Of a stretch of 64,000 nucleotides of DNA, positions 26,356-36,115 are shown in pieces (the stretch's first letter is position 1; each line of letters opens with the position of its first letter). A program made the translations under genes and the position numbers. The notes beneath the pieces are model-generated. The model was not told the DNA's origin and ran no database searches. It worked only from the letters and a program-made list of their open reading frames with translations. The DNA is taken from the NCBI RefSeq assembly GCF_018128965.1, contig NZ_JAAEDH010000003.1:1-64000 (forward strand), in the 5' to 3' direction. The stretch comes from Plastoroseomonas arctica (GTDB lineage: Bacteria > Pseudomonadota > Alphaproteobacteria > Acetobacterales > Acetobacteraceae).

Positions 26356-27369
26356 CTAGGCGGCGACTCCCTTGCTGGTCGAGTATTCGAAGTGCAGCGC
26401 CTGGCCGGGGAAGACTCGCGGGTGGATGGCGTGGGCGGCCATCGCGGCTTCGGAAAAACCCTGCAGGATCAGCTTGAGCTTGCCGGGGTAGCTGGCGATG
26501 TCGCCGACCGCGTAGATGCCGGGGACGGAGGTTTCGCAGGTGGCGGGGGTGATGGCGACGTGGTGGCGTTCGAGTGCCAGGCCCCAATCCGCGATGGGGC
26601 CGAGCTCCATCGACAGGCCGAAGAAGGCCAGCAGGTGGTCGGCCTCGACCAGCTTCTCCTCGCCTTTCAGTGTCGCGAGCACCACGCCGGTGAGGCGCTG
26701 TCCGTCGCCGGCCAGGCCATGCAGCTGGTAGGGAATGGCGAGCTCGATCTCGCCGCGTTCGGCGGCCGCGCTGAGCTGCGCTGCGGTCTCCGGCGATGCG
26801 CGGAACTTGTCGCGCCGGTGCACCACGGTGACGCGCGCGGCCACGTCCTTGAGGCTGAGCGCCCAATCCACCGCGCTGTCGCCGCCGCCCGCGATCACCA
26901 CCCGCTTGCCGACGAATTCGGCGCGTTTCGCCACCATGTACCGCACGCCGCCCGAGGCTTCGTAGGTGGCGAGGTTGTCGAGAGGGGGCCGGTTCGGTCC
27001 GAACGCGCCTGCGCCGGCCGCGATGATGACCGCACTTGCGGTGATGCTGTCCCCGGCCGAGGTGGTGAGGATGAAGCTCTCGCCGTCGGCGCGCAGCGCC
27101 TCGACCCGGCGGGCGAGGAGGTAGGTGGGGGAAAACGGCGCCGCCTGCGCTTCGAGCTGGTGGATCAGCGTCGCCGCCTCAATGCGCGGATGGGCGGGGA
27201 TGTCGAAGATAGGCTTTTCCGGATACAGCGCGCTGCATTGGCCGCCGATCGCCTCGAGCGTGTCGATCACGACGCAGCGCATCTTCAGCATGCCGCATTC
27301 GAAGACGGCAAAGAGGCCGGCGGGCCCGGCGCCGATGATGGCGATGTCGGTGGCAATGGTCTGGGCCAT
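26356..27369 (-). CDS. Ferredoxin/flavodoxin-NADP+ reductase, thioredoxin-reductase-like type
   Basis: A 337-residue FAD- and NADPH-binding protein with the FAD motif IIGAGPAGLFAVFECGM (about 10-26), the sequence EAIGGQCSALYPEKPIFDIPAHP typical of the TrxR-like FNR group, an NADPH motif VVIAGGGDSAVDWALSL, and the C-terminal YAVGDIASYPGKLKLILQGFSEAAMAA. It lacks the CxxC disulfide of thioredoxin reductase, supporting the FNR assignment (as in Bacillus YumC and Chlorobium FNR). It would transfer electrons between NADPH and ferredoxin or flavodoxin. It is divergent from tsaE, with a 102-bp gap holding both promoters. Confidence 0.9.
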   Translation of the reverse strand: MAQTIATDIAIIGAGPAGLFAVFECGMLKMRCVVIDTLEAIGGQCSALYPEKPIFDIPAHPRIEAATLIHQLEAQAAPFSPTYLLARRVEALRADGESFILTTSAGDSITASAVIIAAGAGAFGPNRPPLDNLATYEASGGVRYMVAKRAEFVGKRVVIAGGGDSAVDWALSLKDVAARVTVVHRRDKFRASPETAAQLSAAAERGEIELAIPYQLHGLAGDGQRLTGVVLATLKGEEKLVEADHLLAFFGLSMELGPIADWGLALERHHVAITPATCETSVPGIYAVGDIASYPGKLKLILQGFSEAAMAAHAIHPRVFPGQALHFEYSTSKGVAA

Positions 27370-27471
27370 GATGCTCCCTGAGGGCGAAGTCCGCTCGAGG
27401 TCTCGCCCGATCGGTATGGATGCGCCGCGGGGGTGTGATAGAGGACGCCGCGGCAGGGAGCAAAGCCTGGG

Positions 27472-27897
27472 GTGCGATTGCAACTGGTCAACCTGGCGGC
27501 GACCGAGGCGCTGGCGGCGCGGATCGCGGCGCGGCTGGCGCCGGGCGATGCGGTGCTGCTGGAAGGCCCGCTCGGGGCCGGGAAAAGCGCATTTGCGCGG
27601 GCCCTGCTGCGCGCGCTGGCCGGGGACCCGGCGCTGGAGGTGCCGAGCCCGACGTTCACGCTGGTCCAGAGCTATGGCGACGTCCATCACTTCGACCTCT
27701 ATCGCCTCTCCGGCCCGGCGGAGATGGGCGAGCTCGGCTGGGACGAGGCGCGGGAGGGGATCGTGATCGTGGAATGGCCTGAAAGGCTGGGTGCACTGGC
27801 GCCGAAGGGCGCGCTGCGCATCTGCCTCGCCTATGGCGCCAGCGTGGACCAGCGCGAGGCGGAGCTTTCCGGCTGGGACGAGGCGCGGCTCGCGTGA
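27472..27897 (+). CDS. tsaE: tRNA threonylcarbamoyladenosine biosynthesis ATPase TsaE
   Basis: A 141-residue P-loop protein of the TsaE family, needed with TsaB, TsaC and TsaD for t6A37 modification of ANN-decoding tRNAs. Walker A is GPLGAGKS (32-39), followed by the diagnostic VPSPTFTLVQSYGDVHHFDLYRLSG and VIVEWPERLG. The GTG at 27472 is the only start close to the conserved region. It opens a tightly overlapped run tsaE-amgK-murU-addB-addA; the stop overlaps the next GTG by four bases. Confidence 0.94.
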   Translation: MRLQLVNLAATEALAARIAARLAPGDAVLLEGPLGAGKSAFARALLRALAGDPALEVPSPTFTLVQSYGDVHHFDLYRLSGPAEMGELGWDEAREGIVIVEWPERLGALAPKGALRICLAYGASVDQREAELSGWDEARLA

Positions 27898-28874
27898 CGG
27901 ACGCCTTCCTCGATGCGCACGGGTTCGGCGCCGCCGCGCGCGCGGCGCTGCCGGGCGATGCCAGCGGGCGGCGCTACACCCGTCTGCTCGGCGGGCCGGA
28001 CCCGGCGCTGCTGATGGAGAGCCCCGAGCCGGTGGCACCCTTCGTCGCGGTGGCGCGGCACATCGCGTCATTGGGCCTTTCGGCACCGCGCATCCTCGCC
28101 GAGGATGCGGCGCAGGGCCTGCTGCTGATCGAGGATTTCGGCGACGCGACGCATGCCGCGCTGCTCGACGCCGACGCGGTGCCGGGGGCGCTCTATGCCG
28201 AAGCCGTGGCGGCGCTGGCCGTGCTGCACGAAGCCCCGCCACACGCGGGCCTGCCCGCCTGGGATGCCGCCGCGATGGCGCGCGCGACCGCGGCGACCTT
28301 CCTTGACTGGTGGTGGCCGGAGGCGCTGGGCCGCCCGCCCTCCACGGCGCAGCGCGCCGGGCTGGACCAGGCGCTGCACGCCGTGCTGGCGCCGTTCGCC
28401 GCCCAGGGCTTCGTCCACCGCGACTACTTCCCGGCCAATCTGATGCGGCTGGAGGACCGGGACGGCGCCCGGCGCTGCGGCATCATCGATTTCCAGGACG
28501 CGGCCCTCGGCCACCCGGCCTATGACCTGGTCTCGCTGCTCGAGGATGCGCGGCGCGACGTCGCACCCGGGCTGCGCGCGGCGATGGTGGGCGAATACCT
28601 GGCACGGCGGCGGGGGCTGGATCAGGCGGATTTCCGCGCCGCGATGGCGGTTTGCGCGGCGCAGCGGCACCTGCGCGTCGCAGCACTTTGGGTGCGGCTC
28701 GACCGGCGCGACGGCAAGCCGCATTATCTCGTCCACGGCCCGCGCTGCTGGGCCTTGCTGGAGGCCGCGCTGGCGCACCCCGCCACGCGCCCGCTGCGGG
28801 AATTTCTGGACGCGCATGTGCCGCGCGAACGGCGGGGCAACCCGGCCGGCGCGGCGGAGAGGGACGAGGCATGA
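27894..28874 (+). CDS. amgK: N-acetylmuramate/N-acetylglucosamine anomeric kinase AmgK
   Basis: A 326-residue aminoglycoside-phosphotransferase-fold kinase. Catalytic motifs are FVHRDYFPANLM (HRD-type loop, His175-Asn182) and the metal-binding GIIDFQDAALGHPAYDLVSLLEDARRDV (Asp199). Pairing with a MurU-like nucleotidyltransferase identifies it as AmgK, which phosphorylates MurNAc at C1 in the Pseudomonas-type peptidoglycan recycling route that bypasses de novo UDP-MurNAc synthesis and so confers intrinsic fosfomycin tolerance in bacteria that have it. It has a GTG start coupled to tsaE and a stop overlapping murU (ATGA). Confidence 0.87.
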   Translation: MTDAFLDAHGFGAAARAALPGDASGRRYTRLLGGPDPALLMESPEPVAPFVAVARHIASLGLSAPRILAEDAAQGLLLIEDFGDATHAALLDADAVPGALYAEAVAALAVLHEAPPHAGLPAWDAAAMARATAATFLDWWWPEALGRPPSTAQRAGLDQALHAVLAPFAAQGFVHRDYFPANLMRLEDRDGARRCGIIDFQDAALGHPAYDLVSLLEDARRDVAPGLRAAMVGEYLARRRGLDQADFRAAMAVCAAQRHLRVAALWVRLDRRDGKPHYLVHGPRCWALLEAALAHPATRPLREFLDAHVPRERRGNPAGAAERDEA

Positions 28875-29599
28875 TCACCTTGACGCACGCGATGGTCCTG
28901 GCGGCGGGCTTGGGCACGCGGATGCGGCCGCTGACCGACGAGCGCCCCAAGCCGCTGCTGCCCCTGGGCGGCCGATCGCTGCTCGACCACGCGCTCGACC
29001 GGCTCGACGAGGCCGGCGTGCGGCAAGCCGTGGTCAACGCGCATTGGCGCGGCGCGCAGATCGCCCCCGCCGTCGAGGGCCGCGCCACGCCGGCGATCAC
29101 GGTCCGCCATGAGGATGTGCTGCTGGAGACCGGCGGCGGCGTCGCGGCCGCGCTGCCGCTGCTGGGCGATGGCCCCTTCGCGGTGGTGAACGGCGACGCC
29201 TTCTGGCTGAACGGCCCGTCCCCGGCGCTGTCGCGCCTCGCCGCCGCTTTCGACGACGACGCGATGGACGCGCTGCTGCTGGTGGTCCGCACCGCGCAGG
29301 TGGAGGGCGAGGTCGGGCGCGGCGATTTCCTGCTCGACCCGCTCGGCCACGCAAGGCGGCCGAAGGAACACGAGATGGCGCCCTATCTGTTCGGCGGCGT
29401 GCAGATCCTCTCGCCGCGGCTGTTCGCGCAGGTGCCCGAGGGGCCGTTCAGCCTGAACCTGCTCTATGACCGCGCCATCGAGGCCGGGCGGCTGTTCGGC
29501 CTGGTCCATGACGGCGTGTGGTTCCATTTGTCGACGCCGCGCGATCTCAAGCGCGCCGAGCTCGCGCTGCGCACCGGCCTCGCCCGCGCGCCCTTTTGA
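28871..29599 (+). CDS. murU: N-acetylmuramate alpha-1-phosphate uridylyltransferase MurU
   Basis: A 242-residue sugar-nucleotidyltransferase with the signature MVLAAGLGTRMRPLT and the substrate lysine in ERPKPLLPLGG, HEDVLLETGGGV for the base/sugar contact, and VVNGDAFW with the metal aspartate. It is short, without the C-terminal beta-helix of GlmU, like MurU of Pseudomonas putida. With AmgK it would convert MurNAc-1-P to UDP-MurNAc. It overlaps amgK by ATGA and addB by TGATG. Confidence 0.87.
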   Translation: MITLTHAMVLAAGLGTRMRPLTDERPKPLLPLGGRSLLDHALDRLDEAGVRQAVVNAHWRGAQIAPAVEGRATPAITVRHEDVLLETGGGVAAALPLLGDGPFAVVNGDAFWLNGPSPALSRLAAAFDDDAMDALLLVVRTAQVEGEVGRGDFLLDPLGHARRPKEHEMAPYLFGGVQILSPRLFAQVPEGPFSLNLLYDRAIEAGRLFGLVHDGVWFHLSTPRDLKRAELALRTGLARAPF

Positions 29600-32500
29600 T
29601 GCGGCCCCCCCCGGTCTTCGACATCCCGGCCGAACGGCCGTTCCTCGATACGCTCGCCGCCGGCATTTTGACGCGCGCGACCGACCCTGAGACGTTGGCG
29701 CGCACGACGATCCTTCTCCCCACCCGGCGTTCGGCGCGGGCACTGCGGGAGGCGTTCCTGCGCGCCGGCGAGGGCCGCGCGATGCTGCTGCCGCGCATGC
29801 GCGCGCTCGCCGGCCTGTCCACAGAGGATGCCGACGATCTCGCCCTGCCCGCCCTGCTCGACCTGCCGGCGGCGGTGGAGCCGCTGGTGCGCCAGGCCGT
29901 GCTCACCGGCTTCGTGCGGCAGCGCCCGCCGCGCCATGGCGGGCCGGCGGTCGCCGAGCAGGCCTGGGCGCTGGCTGGCGAACTCGCCCGCCTGTTCGAC
30001 GAGATCGCGCTGGAGGAGCGCGACATGGCGCTGCTCGCGCGCCCGGGCGAGGCCTTCGCGGAAGAATGGCTCGCGCGGCTGAAGGCGCTGGTGCCGGAGA
30101 CGCATGCGCGGCACTGGGAGATCACGCTGATCTTCCTCCGCGGCATCGTCGCGGACTGGAACGCCTGGCTGCAGGAGAACGGGTTGATCGATATCGGCGT
30201 GCGCCGCGTGCGCGCGCTGCTGGCGCAGGCCGAGGCGTGGCGCGCGGATCCGCCGACGCACCCGATCATCGCCGCCGGCATCGGCATCGGCGGCACCGTG
30301 CCGGCCGCCGTCGCGCTGCTCGGCGCCATCCTCACGCTGCCCCACGGCGCGGTGGTGCTGCACGGCATCGACCAGGCCAGCGCGGGCGCGGTCTGGGGCG
30401 AGATCGCGAAGGCGCCGACGCACCCCTTCTCGAGCCAGGTGCTGCTGCTCGACGCGCTCGGCATCGCGCGCGCCGACGTTGCGCCGTGGCCGGCGCCGGA
30501 TGGCGCGCGGAAGGTGCCCGCGCGGCGTGCCGAGCTCATCGGCATGGCCCTGCGGCCGCCCGCGGGCACCGCGGCCTGGACACGACCCGACCCCATCCAC
30601 TGGCGCGACGGCCTCGGCGGCCTCTCCCTCCTCGCCGCGCCCGAGCCGGGGGCCGAGGCGGACGCCATCGCGCTGCTGCTGCGCGAGACGCTGGAGGTGA
30701 AGGGCGCCCGCGCCGCGCTGGTGACACCCGACCGCGACCTCGCGCGCCGCGTCTCGGCTGCCCTCGTGCGGCACGGCATCACCGCCGATGACAGCGCCGG
30801 CGAGCCGTTTGGCGAAACGCCGGCCGGCGGTTTCCTGCGCCTGCTGGTGCGGGCTGTCGCGGAGGGCTTCGCGCCGGTGCCGCTGCTGGCACTCGCAAAA
30901 CACCCGCTGGCGGCGGCGGGGATGGATCGCTTCGCCTGGCTCTCCGCCTGGCGGGCGCTGGAACGCGCCGCACTGCGCGGCCCGCGCCCTGCCGCCGGGC
31001 TCGACGCGCTCCGCGAAGCCGCGCGCGCGGGGATGCGGCGCGAGTCCCAGGTCGAGGTGCTGGCCCGCGTGCTCGGCGCCGTCGATGCGCTGGCCACGGC
31101 GCTCGGCCCGCTGCCCGCGCTGATGGCAGGGGAGGCCGATCCCGCCGCCCTGCTCGATGCGGTGATGGCGGCGGCCGAGGCGCTCGCCGCCACCGACGCG
31201 CAGGAAGGCGGCTTGCGCCTCTATGCCGGCGCGGAGGGTGAGCCTCTTGCGCTGCACGTTGCCGCCATGGCGGAGGGCTTCGCGCATTTGCCATCCCTGC
31301 CGCCCGCGCAATTCCCTGGCCTGTTCGAGGCGGCACTCGCCCAGGGTGTCGCGCGCAGCGGCCGTGCCAGCCGCGGGCGCACCGGCGCGCCGCATCCGCG
31401 CGTCGAAATCCTGGGCCTGCTGGAAGCCCGGCTGCTGAGCTTCGACCGCGTCGTGCTCGGCGCGTTGGACGAATCCATCTGGCCGCTCGCGACCGACCCC
31501 GGCCCCTGGATGAGCCGGCCGATGCGCCGCGAATTCGGGCTGCCCGAGCCCGAGGCACGGATCGGGCGCGTCGCCGCGGATTTCCTGCTCACCGCCTGCG
31601 CCGCCCCCGAGGCGGTTCTGACGCGCTCCATCAAGCGCGGCGGGGCGCCGACCGTGCCGGCGCGCTGGCTGGTGCGGCTGGAGACCTTCCTGCGCGGGCA
31701 GGGCCTGCGGCTGGAACCCAGCGAGGCGGCCGGCTGGGCGCAGGCGCTCGACGCCGCGCCGATCGTCACCCCCTGCGCGCGCCCGGCGCCGAACCCGCCG
31801 CTCGACGCGCGGCCGCTGGTGATCTCGCTTTCGGATGTCGCGACGCTGCTGGCGGACCCTTACGCGCTCTATGCCAAGCGCGTGCTGAAGTTGCAGCGCC
31901 TCGACGCGCTCGACGCCGATATCGGCGGCCCCGACTATGGCGAGCTGGTGCACGCCGCGATGGCGCGCTTCATCCGCGCGCTGGACGCCGAGGGCTGGAC
32001 GCACGTCGCCCGCGCGCGCGCGCTGTTCGACACGGCGATGGAGGATGCGCTCGCCGAGCACGGCCCGCGGCCCGCCTATGCCGCATTCTGGCGCCCGCGC
32101 CTGCGCCGCATCGGCGATTTCGCCATCGCCGAGGAAGCGCGCGCACGGGCGGACATCCTGCGTAGCCATGTCGAGATCGATGGCCGCATGGTGCTGGCCG
32201 AAAGCGCGGATCGCGCCATCGAACTGACCGCGCGCGCCGACCGCATCGACGTGCTGCGCGACGGCACGCTGTCCGTCCTCGACTACAAGACCGGGCAGTT
32301 GCCGAAGAAGACCGAGCCCGAGAACGGCGCCGCGCCGCAGCTGCCGCTGGAAGCCTTCATGGCGATCGACGGCGCCTTCCGCGGCCTGGCCGCCGGCGCG
32401 GTCTCGCTGCTCGCCTATTGGCGCCTCTCGGGCGGCGAGCCGCCGGGCGAGGCCGGCACCGTGCGCCAGGGAGCCGAGGCGGTGCAGACCCTCGCCTTCG

Positions 32501-32655
32501 CCAATGCCGATGCCGCCGCCGCGCTGGTCGGTCGTTACCTCCTGGAACGGCGCCCCTTCACCGCGCGCCCGCACCCGCTGCGTGCGGCGCGCGGTGGCGA
32601 GTATGACCATCTCTCGCGCATCGCCGAATGGGCCGGCGCGGAGGATGGCGAATGA
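29599..32655 (+). CDS. addB: AddB subunit of AddAB double-strand-break repair helicase-nuclease (alphaproteobacterial type)
   Basis: A 1018-residue protein. The N-terminal inactivated helicase-like domain begins with TTILLPTRRSARALREAF, without a Walker A glycine-lysine-threonine. The C-terminal RecB-family nuclease is indicated by TARADRIDVLRDGTLSVLDYKTGQ, whose Asp-Tyr-Lys forms the catalytic centre. A segment of cysteines like the Bacillus AddB iron-sulfur cluster is not evident. AddB partners with AddA in resecting double-strand breaks for RecA loading. Start and stop overlap murU and addA. Confidence 0.93.
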   Translation: MRPPPVFDIPAERPFLDTLAAGILTRATDPETLARTTILLPTRRSARALREAFLRAGEGRAMLLPRMRALAGLSTEDADDLALPALLDLPAAVEPLVRQAVLTGFVRQRPPRHGGPAVAEQAWALAGELARLFDEIALEERDMALLARPGEAFAEEWLARLKALVPETHARHWEITLIFLRGIVADWNAWLQENGLIDIGVRRVRALLAQAEAWRADPPTHPIIAAGIGIGGTVPAAVALLGAILTLPHGAVVLHGIDQASAGAVWGEIAKAPTHPFSSQVLLLDALGIARADVAPWPAPDGARKVPARRAELIGMALRPPAGTAAWTRPDPIHWRDGLGGLSLLAAPEPGAEADAIALLLRETLEVKGARAALVTPDRDLARRVSAALVRHGITADDSAGEPFGETPAGGFLRLLVRAVAEGFAPVPLLALAKHPLAAAGMDRFAWLSAWRALERAALRGPRPAAGLDALREAARAGMRRESQVEVLARVLGAVDALATALGPLPALMAGEADPAALLDAVMAAAEALAATDAQEGGLRLYAGAEGEPLALHVAAMAEGFAHLPSLPPAQFPGLFEAALAQGVARSGRASRGRTGAPHPRVEILGLLEARLLSFDRVVLGALDESIWPLATDPGPWMSRPMRREFGLPEPEARIGRVAADFLLTACAAPEAVLTRSIKRGGAPTVPARWLVRLETFLRGQGLRLEPSEAAGWAQALDAAPIVTPCARPAPNPPLDARPLVISLSDVATLLADPYALYAKRVLKLQRLDALDADIGGPDYGELVHAAMARFIRALDAEGWTHVARARALFDTAMEDALAEHGPRPAYAAFWRPRLRRIGDFAIAEEARARADILRSHVEIDGRMVLAESADRAIELTARADRIDVLRDGTLSVLDYKTGQLPKKTEPENGAAPQLPLEAFMAIDGAFRGLAAGAVSLLAYWRLSGGEPPGEAGTVRQGAEAVQTLAFANADAAAALVGRYLLERRPFTARPHPLRAARGGEYDHLSRIAEWAGAEDGE

Positions 32656-35600
32656 GCGAGACGCGCACCAAGGCGGAGGCCGACCAGCGCAGCGCCAGCG
32701 ACCCCGCGATCTCCGCCTGGGTCGGCGCCTCGGCGGGGTCGGGCAAGACGCGGGTGCTGACCGACCGCGTGCTGCGCCTGCTGCTCGACCCGCTGCAGAA
32801 GCCGCAGGGCATCCTGTGCCTCACCTTCACCAAGGCGGCGGCGGCGGAGATGGCGAACCGCCTGGCGCGCGCCCTTGGTGAATGGGCGGTGGCCGACGAT
32901 GCGGCGCTGGATGCGCGCATCCGGAAACTCACCGGCGTGGCGCCCGATACGGCGGTGCGTGACCATGCGCGGCGGCTCTTTGCGAGCGTGCTGGACCTGC
33001 CCGGCGGCATGCGTATCAGCACCATCCACGCCTTCTGCCAGTCGCTGCTGCGCGGCTTCCCGCTCGAGGCCGGGCTCACGCCGCAATTCTCGGTGGCCGA
33101 GGATCGCGACGCGCTCGCGATGCTGGCCGAGGCGCGCGAGGCGGTGCTGGGCGAGGCGGGCAATACCGAGGCGATGGAGGCGCTGGCCGCCCTCACACCG
33201 CCCACGGCGTTTGCGGAATTGGTGCGCGCGCTGAACAATGACCGCGCCGCACTCGCGGCCGCGATGCCGGCCGGGCAGGAGGATGCGCTGGTCGCGCGCC
33301 TCACGCGGCGCCTGGGCCTGCATGCGGACGAGGATGAGGCGGGGCTGATCGCCGCCGCCGTCGCCCACGTGCCGGAGATGGGCGTGACGGCGACCTTGCT
33401 CGCCAACAGCAAGTCGGAATCCGACCGGGATCGCGGTGCCCGCCTGCGCGCCTGGCTTGCGTTGGACGCGGAGGCGCGGGCCGCCGCCTGGGCGGATTGG
33501 TGCGGCATCTTCCTCACCAACGAGGAGACCGCCTATGCCGACCGCAACCTCGCGACCAAGGGCGGTCTGGGCGTTGCCCAGGGCGAGGTCCTGGAGGCGA
33601 TGCGCGCCGAGGCGGAACGCGTCGCCGCCATCGCCGAGCGCCGCCGCGCGCTGCGCCTGCTCGCCGCGACGCGCGCGCTGCTGACCCTGGCCTCGCCGGT
33701 GATCGCGGCCTATGCCGCGCGCAAATCCGGCCGCGGCATGCTCGACTACGACGACCTCATCGACAAGGCGCGCGCGGTGCTGCGCGACCCCGGCAGTGCG
33801 TGGGTGCTGTTCAAGCTCGATGGCGGGCTGGACCACGTGCTGCTCGACGAGGCGCAGGATTCCAACGCCGCGCAATGGGGCATCGCCCGCGCGCTGACCG
33901 AGGAATTCTTCGCCGGCGACGGTGCGCGCGAACGCCCCCGCAGCGTCTTCGCGGTGGGCGACGTGAAGCAATCCATCTACGGCTTCCAGGGTGCGGATCC
34001 GGAGGGATTTGCTCGTGAGCGCGAGTTCTTCGCCGCCGCGGCGAAGGAGGCGGGCCAGCAATTCCGCCGCGTGCCGCTGAACGTGTCGTTCCGCTCGACG
34101 GCCCCCGTGCTCGACTTGGTCGACGCGGTCTTCGCCGGCGCCGAGGCTCAGCCCGGCGTGGTCGAGCCGGGCGAGCCGCCGCTCAAGCATTTCGCCGACC
34201 GCGCCGGGCAGGCGGGCATGGTCGAGCTGTGGCCGCCTGAGGAAGACCCGGGCGACCTGCCGCCCGAGCCCTGGCTGGTGCCGGAAGCGCCCATCGCCAC
34301 CACCGGCAGCGCCGATGCGCGGCTCGCCGTGAAGATCGCCGAGACCATCCGCGACTGGGTCAAGAACGGCGAGATGCTGCCCGCGCGCGGCCGGCCCATC
34401 CGCTACGGCGACGTGCTGGTGCTGGTGCGCAAGCGCTCCGGCGCCTTCATCCCCACGCTCGTGCGCACGCTGAAGGAGATGCACGTCGCGGTCGGCGGGC
34501 TCGACCGGCTGGTGCTGGTCGACCAGATCGCGGTGCAGGACCTGCTGGCACTCGCCGATGCGATGCTGCTGCCCGAGGATGACCTCGCCCTCGCCGCCGC
34601 GCTGAAAAGCCCGGTCTTCGGGCTCGGCGAGGACGATCTCTACGCCCTTGCTCATGGCCGCACGGGCAGCCTGGCATCGGCCCTCGCCAAGCATCGCGCC
34701 GGCGCCAGCGCGCTCGGCCGTGCGGCGGACCTGTTTGCCCATATCGCCCTGCGCGCCGATTTCACCGGGCCGCACACGCTGTTCGCCGAAGTGCTCGGCG
34801 AGCATGGCGGGCGCGCTCGGCTGCTCGCCCGCCTTGGCCCCGACGCGGCCGACGCCATCGATGAATTTCTCGGGACCGCTCTCGCCCATGAGCGCGCGCA
34901 TCCGCCCAGCCTGCAGCTCTTCGTCCAATGGCTGCGCCAGGGCGGGGCAACGGTGAAGCGCGAGCAGGATGCGGGCCTGGACCAGGTGCGCATCATGACG
35001 GTGCACAACGCGAAGGGCCTGCAGGCGCCCATCGTGATCCTGCCCGACACGATCGGGCCCGGTGCGACCGATCGCGGTGTGCGCTGGGGCAAGGACGCCG
35101 ACGGCACCGACCTGCCGTTCTGGGCCCCGAACGCGACCTTCCACGTGCCGCCCTACCGAGACCTGCTCGACGCCGAGAAGGCCGCCGCGGCGCGCGAATC
35201 GCATCGCCTGCTCTACGTCGCGCTGACCCGGGCCGAGGACCGGCTGCTGGTCGCCGGCTGGCAGGGCCGGAACCGGCCCCAGGGCTGCTGGTACGACCTG
35301 ATTGCCGAGGGCTTCGCGCGCCTGGACGGGGCCGAGGCGATGCCCGATGGGCGGATGCGCGTCGCCGCGCCGCAAACCGAACCGCCGCGCCTCGAAGCAG
35401 CCTCGGCGCTGGCGCCGTCGGTCGCGCTGCCGGACTGGGCGATGCGCCCGGCGCCGGCCGAAGGCACCGAGGCCGCACTATCGCCCTCCGCCCTGCCCGG
35501 CGAAGAGGAGGGGGCGGCGGCCAATCCGCGCCCGGTCGGCGACCCGACCGGCCAGCGCTTCCGGCGCGGACGGCTGGTCCATGCGCTGCTGCAGCACCTG

Positions 35601-36047
35601 CCCGAACAGCGCCCCGAACGGTGGGAGGCGACGGCGCGGCGCTACCTCGCCCGGGCCGGCGCGGGCCTCGGCGCCGAAGCCCAGGCGGAGGTCGCGGCCG
35701 AGGTGCTCGCCCTGCTGCGTCACCCGGATTGCGCCGCCGCCTTCGCGCCGGGCAGCCTGGCGGAGGCGCCGCTCGCGGGGCGCGTGCGCGGGCGGCTGAT
35801 CGCGGGCCAGGTGGACCGCATCGTGGTCACGCCCGAGCGCATCCTGGTGGTGGACTTCAAGACCAACCGCCCGCCGCCGGCACGCGACCAGGACGTGGCA
35901 CCGCTGTACCTGCGCCAGATGGCCGCCTACCGCGCCCTGCTGCGCGCCGCCTATCCGGGGCGGGAGGTCGCCTGCGTGCTGATCTGGACGTATGGCGCGC
36001 AGATCATGGTCCTGCCCTCAGCCATGCTGGACGCGCATGAACCTTGA
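32652..36047 (+). CDS. addA: AddA subunit, UvrD/Rep-type helicase and RecB-type nuclease
   Basis: A 1131-residue SF1A helicase fused to a nuclease. Motif I is VGASAGSGKTRVLTDRV; motif Ia is LCLTFTKAAAAEM; motif II is DHVLLDEAQDSNAAQWG; motif III is FAVGDVKQSIYGFQGADP; motifs V and VI are VRIMTVHNAKGLQAPIVIL and RLLYVALTRAEDRLLVAG. The C-terminal nuclease centre is RILVVDFKTNRPPP. The AddAB complex replaces RecBCD here. It overlaps addB by ATGA, and trxA follows 68 nt after the stop, an order frequent in alphaproteobacteria. Confidence 0.96.
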   Translation: MSETRTKAEADQRSASDPAISAWVGASAGSGKTRVLTDRVLRLLLDPLQKPQGILCLTFTKAAAAEMANRLARALGEWAVADDAALDARIRKLTGVAPDTAVRDHARRLFASVLDLPGGMRISTIHAFCQSLLRGFPLEAGLTPQFSVAEDRDALAMLAEAREAVLGEAGNTEAMEALAALTPPTAFAELVRALNNDRAALAAAMPAGQEDALVARLTRRLGLHADEDEAGLIAAAVAHVPEMGVTATLLANSKSESDRDRGARLRAWLALDAEARAAAWADWCGIFLTNEETAYADRNLATKGGLGVAQGEVLEAMRAEAERVAAIAERRRALRLLAATRALLTLASPVIAAYAARKSGRGMLDYDDLIDKARAVLRDPGSAWVLFKLDGGLDHVLLDEAQDSNAAQWGIARALTEEFFAGDGARERPRSVFAVGDVKQSIYGFQGADPEGFAREREFFAAAAKEAGQQFRRVPLNVSFRSTAPVLDLVDAVFAGAEAQPGVVEPGEPPLKHFADRAGQAGMVELWPPEEDPGDLPPEPWLVPEAPIATTGSADARLAVKIAETIRDWVKNGEMLPARGRPIRYGDVLVLVRKRSGAFIPTLVRTLKEMHVAVGGLDRLVLVDQIAVQDLLALADAMLLPEDDLALAAALKSPVFGLGEDDLYALAHGRTGSLASALAKHRAGASALGRAADLFAHIALRADFTGPHTLFAEVLGEHGGRARLLARLGPDAADAIDEFLGTALAHERAHPPSLQLFVQWLRQGGATVKREQDAGLDQVRIMTVHNAKGLQAPIVILPDTIGPGATDRGVRWGKDADGTDLPFWAPNATFHVPPYRDLLDAEKAAAARESHRLLYVALTRAEDRLLVAGWQGRNRPQGCWYDLIAEGFARLDGAEAMPDGRMRVAAPQTEPPRLEAASALAPSVALPDWAMRPAPAEGTEAALSPSALPGEEEGAAANPRPVGDPTGQRFRRGRLVHALLQHLPEQRPERWEATARRYLARAGAGLGAEAQAEVAAEVLALLRHPDCAAAFAPGSLAEAPLAGRVRGRLIAGQVDRIVVTPERILVVDFKTNRPPPARDQDVAPLYLRQMAAYRALLRAAYPGREVACVLIWTYGAQIMVLPSAMLDAHEP

Positions 36048-36115
36048 CCGCGGGACATCGCGTCCCGATTTTGCGATGATGCGGGGCAGCCAGCCCCACC
36101 CAGAGAGGCATCCCT

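Noticed and set aside
29464-32610. 1048-codon open frame on the minus strand opposite addB
   Set aside because: Arg/Gly/Gln-rich translation with no domain, exactly antisense to a well-supported AddB; a GC-bias shadow.
32535-35375. 946-codon minus-strand frame opposite addA
   Set aside because: Low-complexity composition and complete overlap with all helicase motifs of addA on the other strand.
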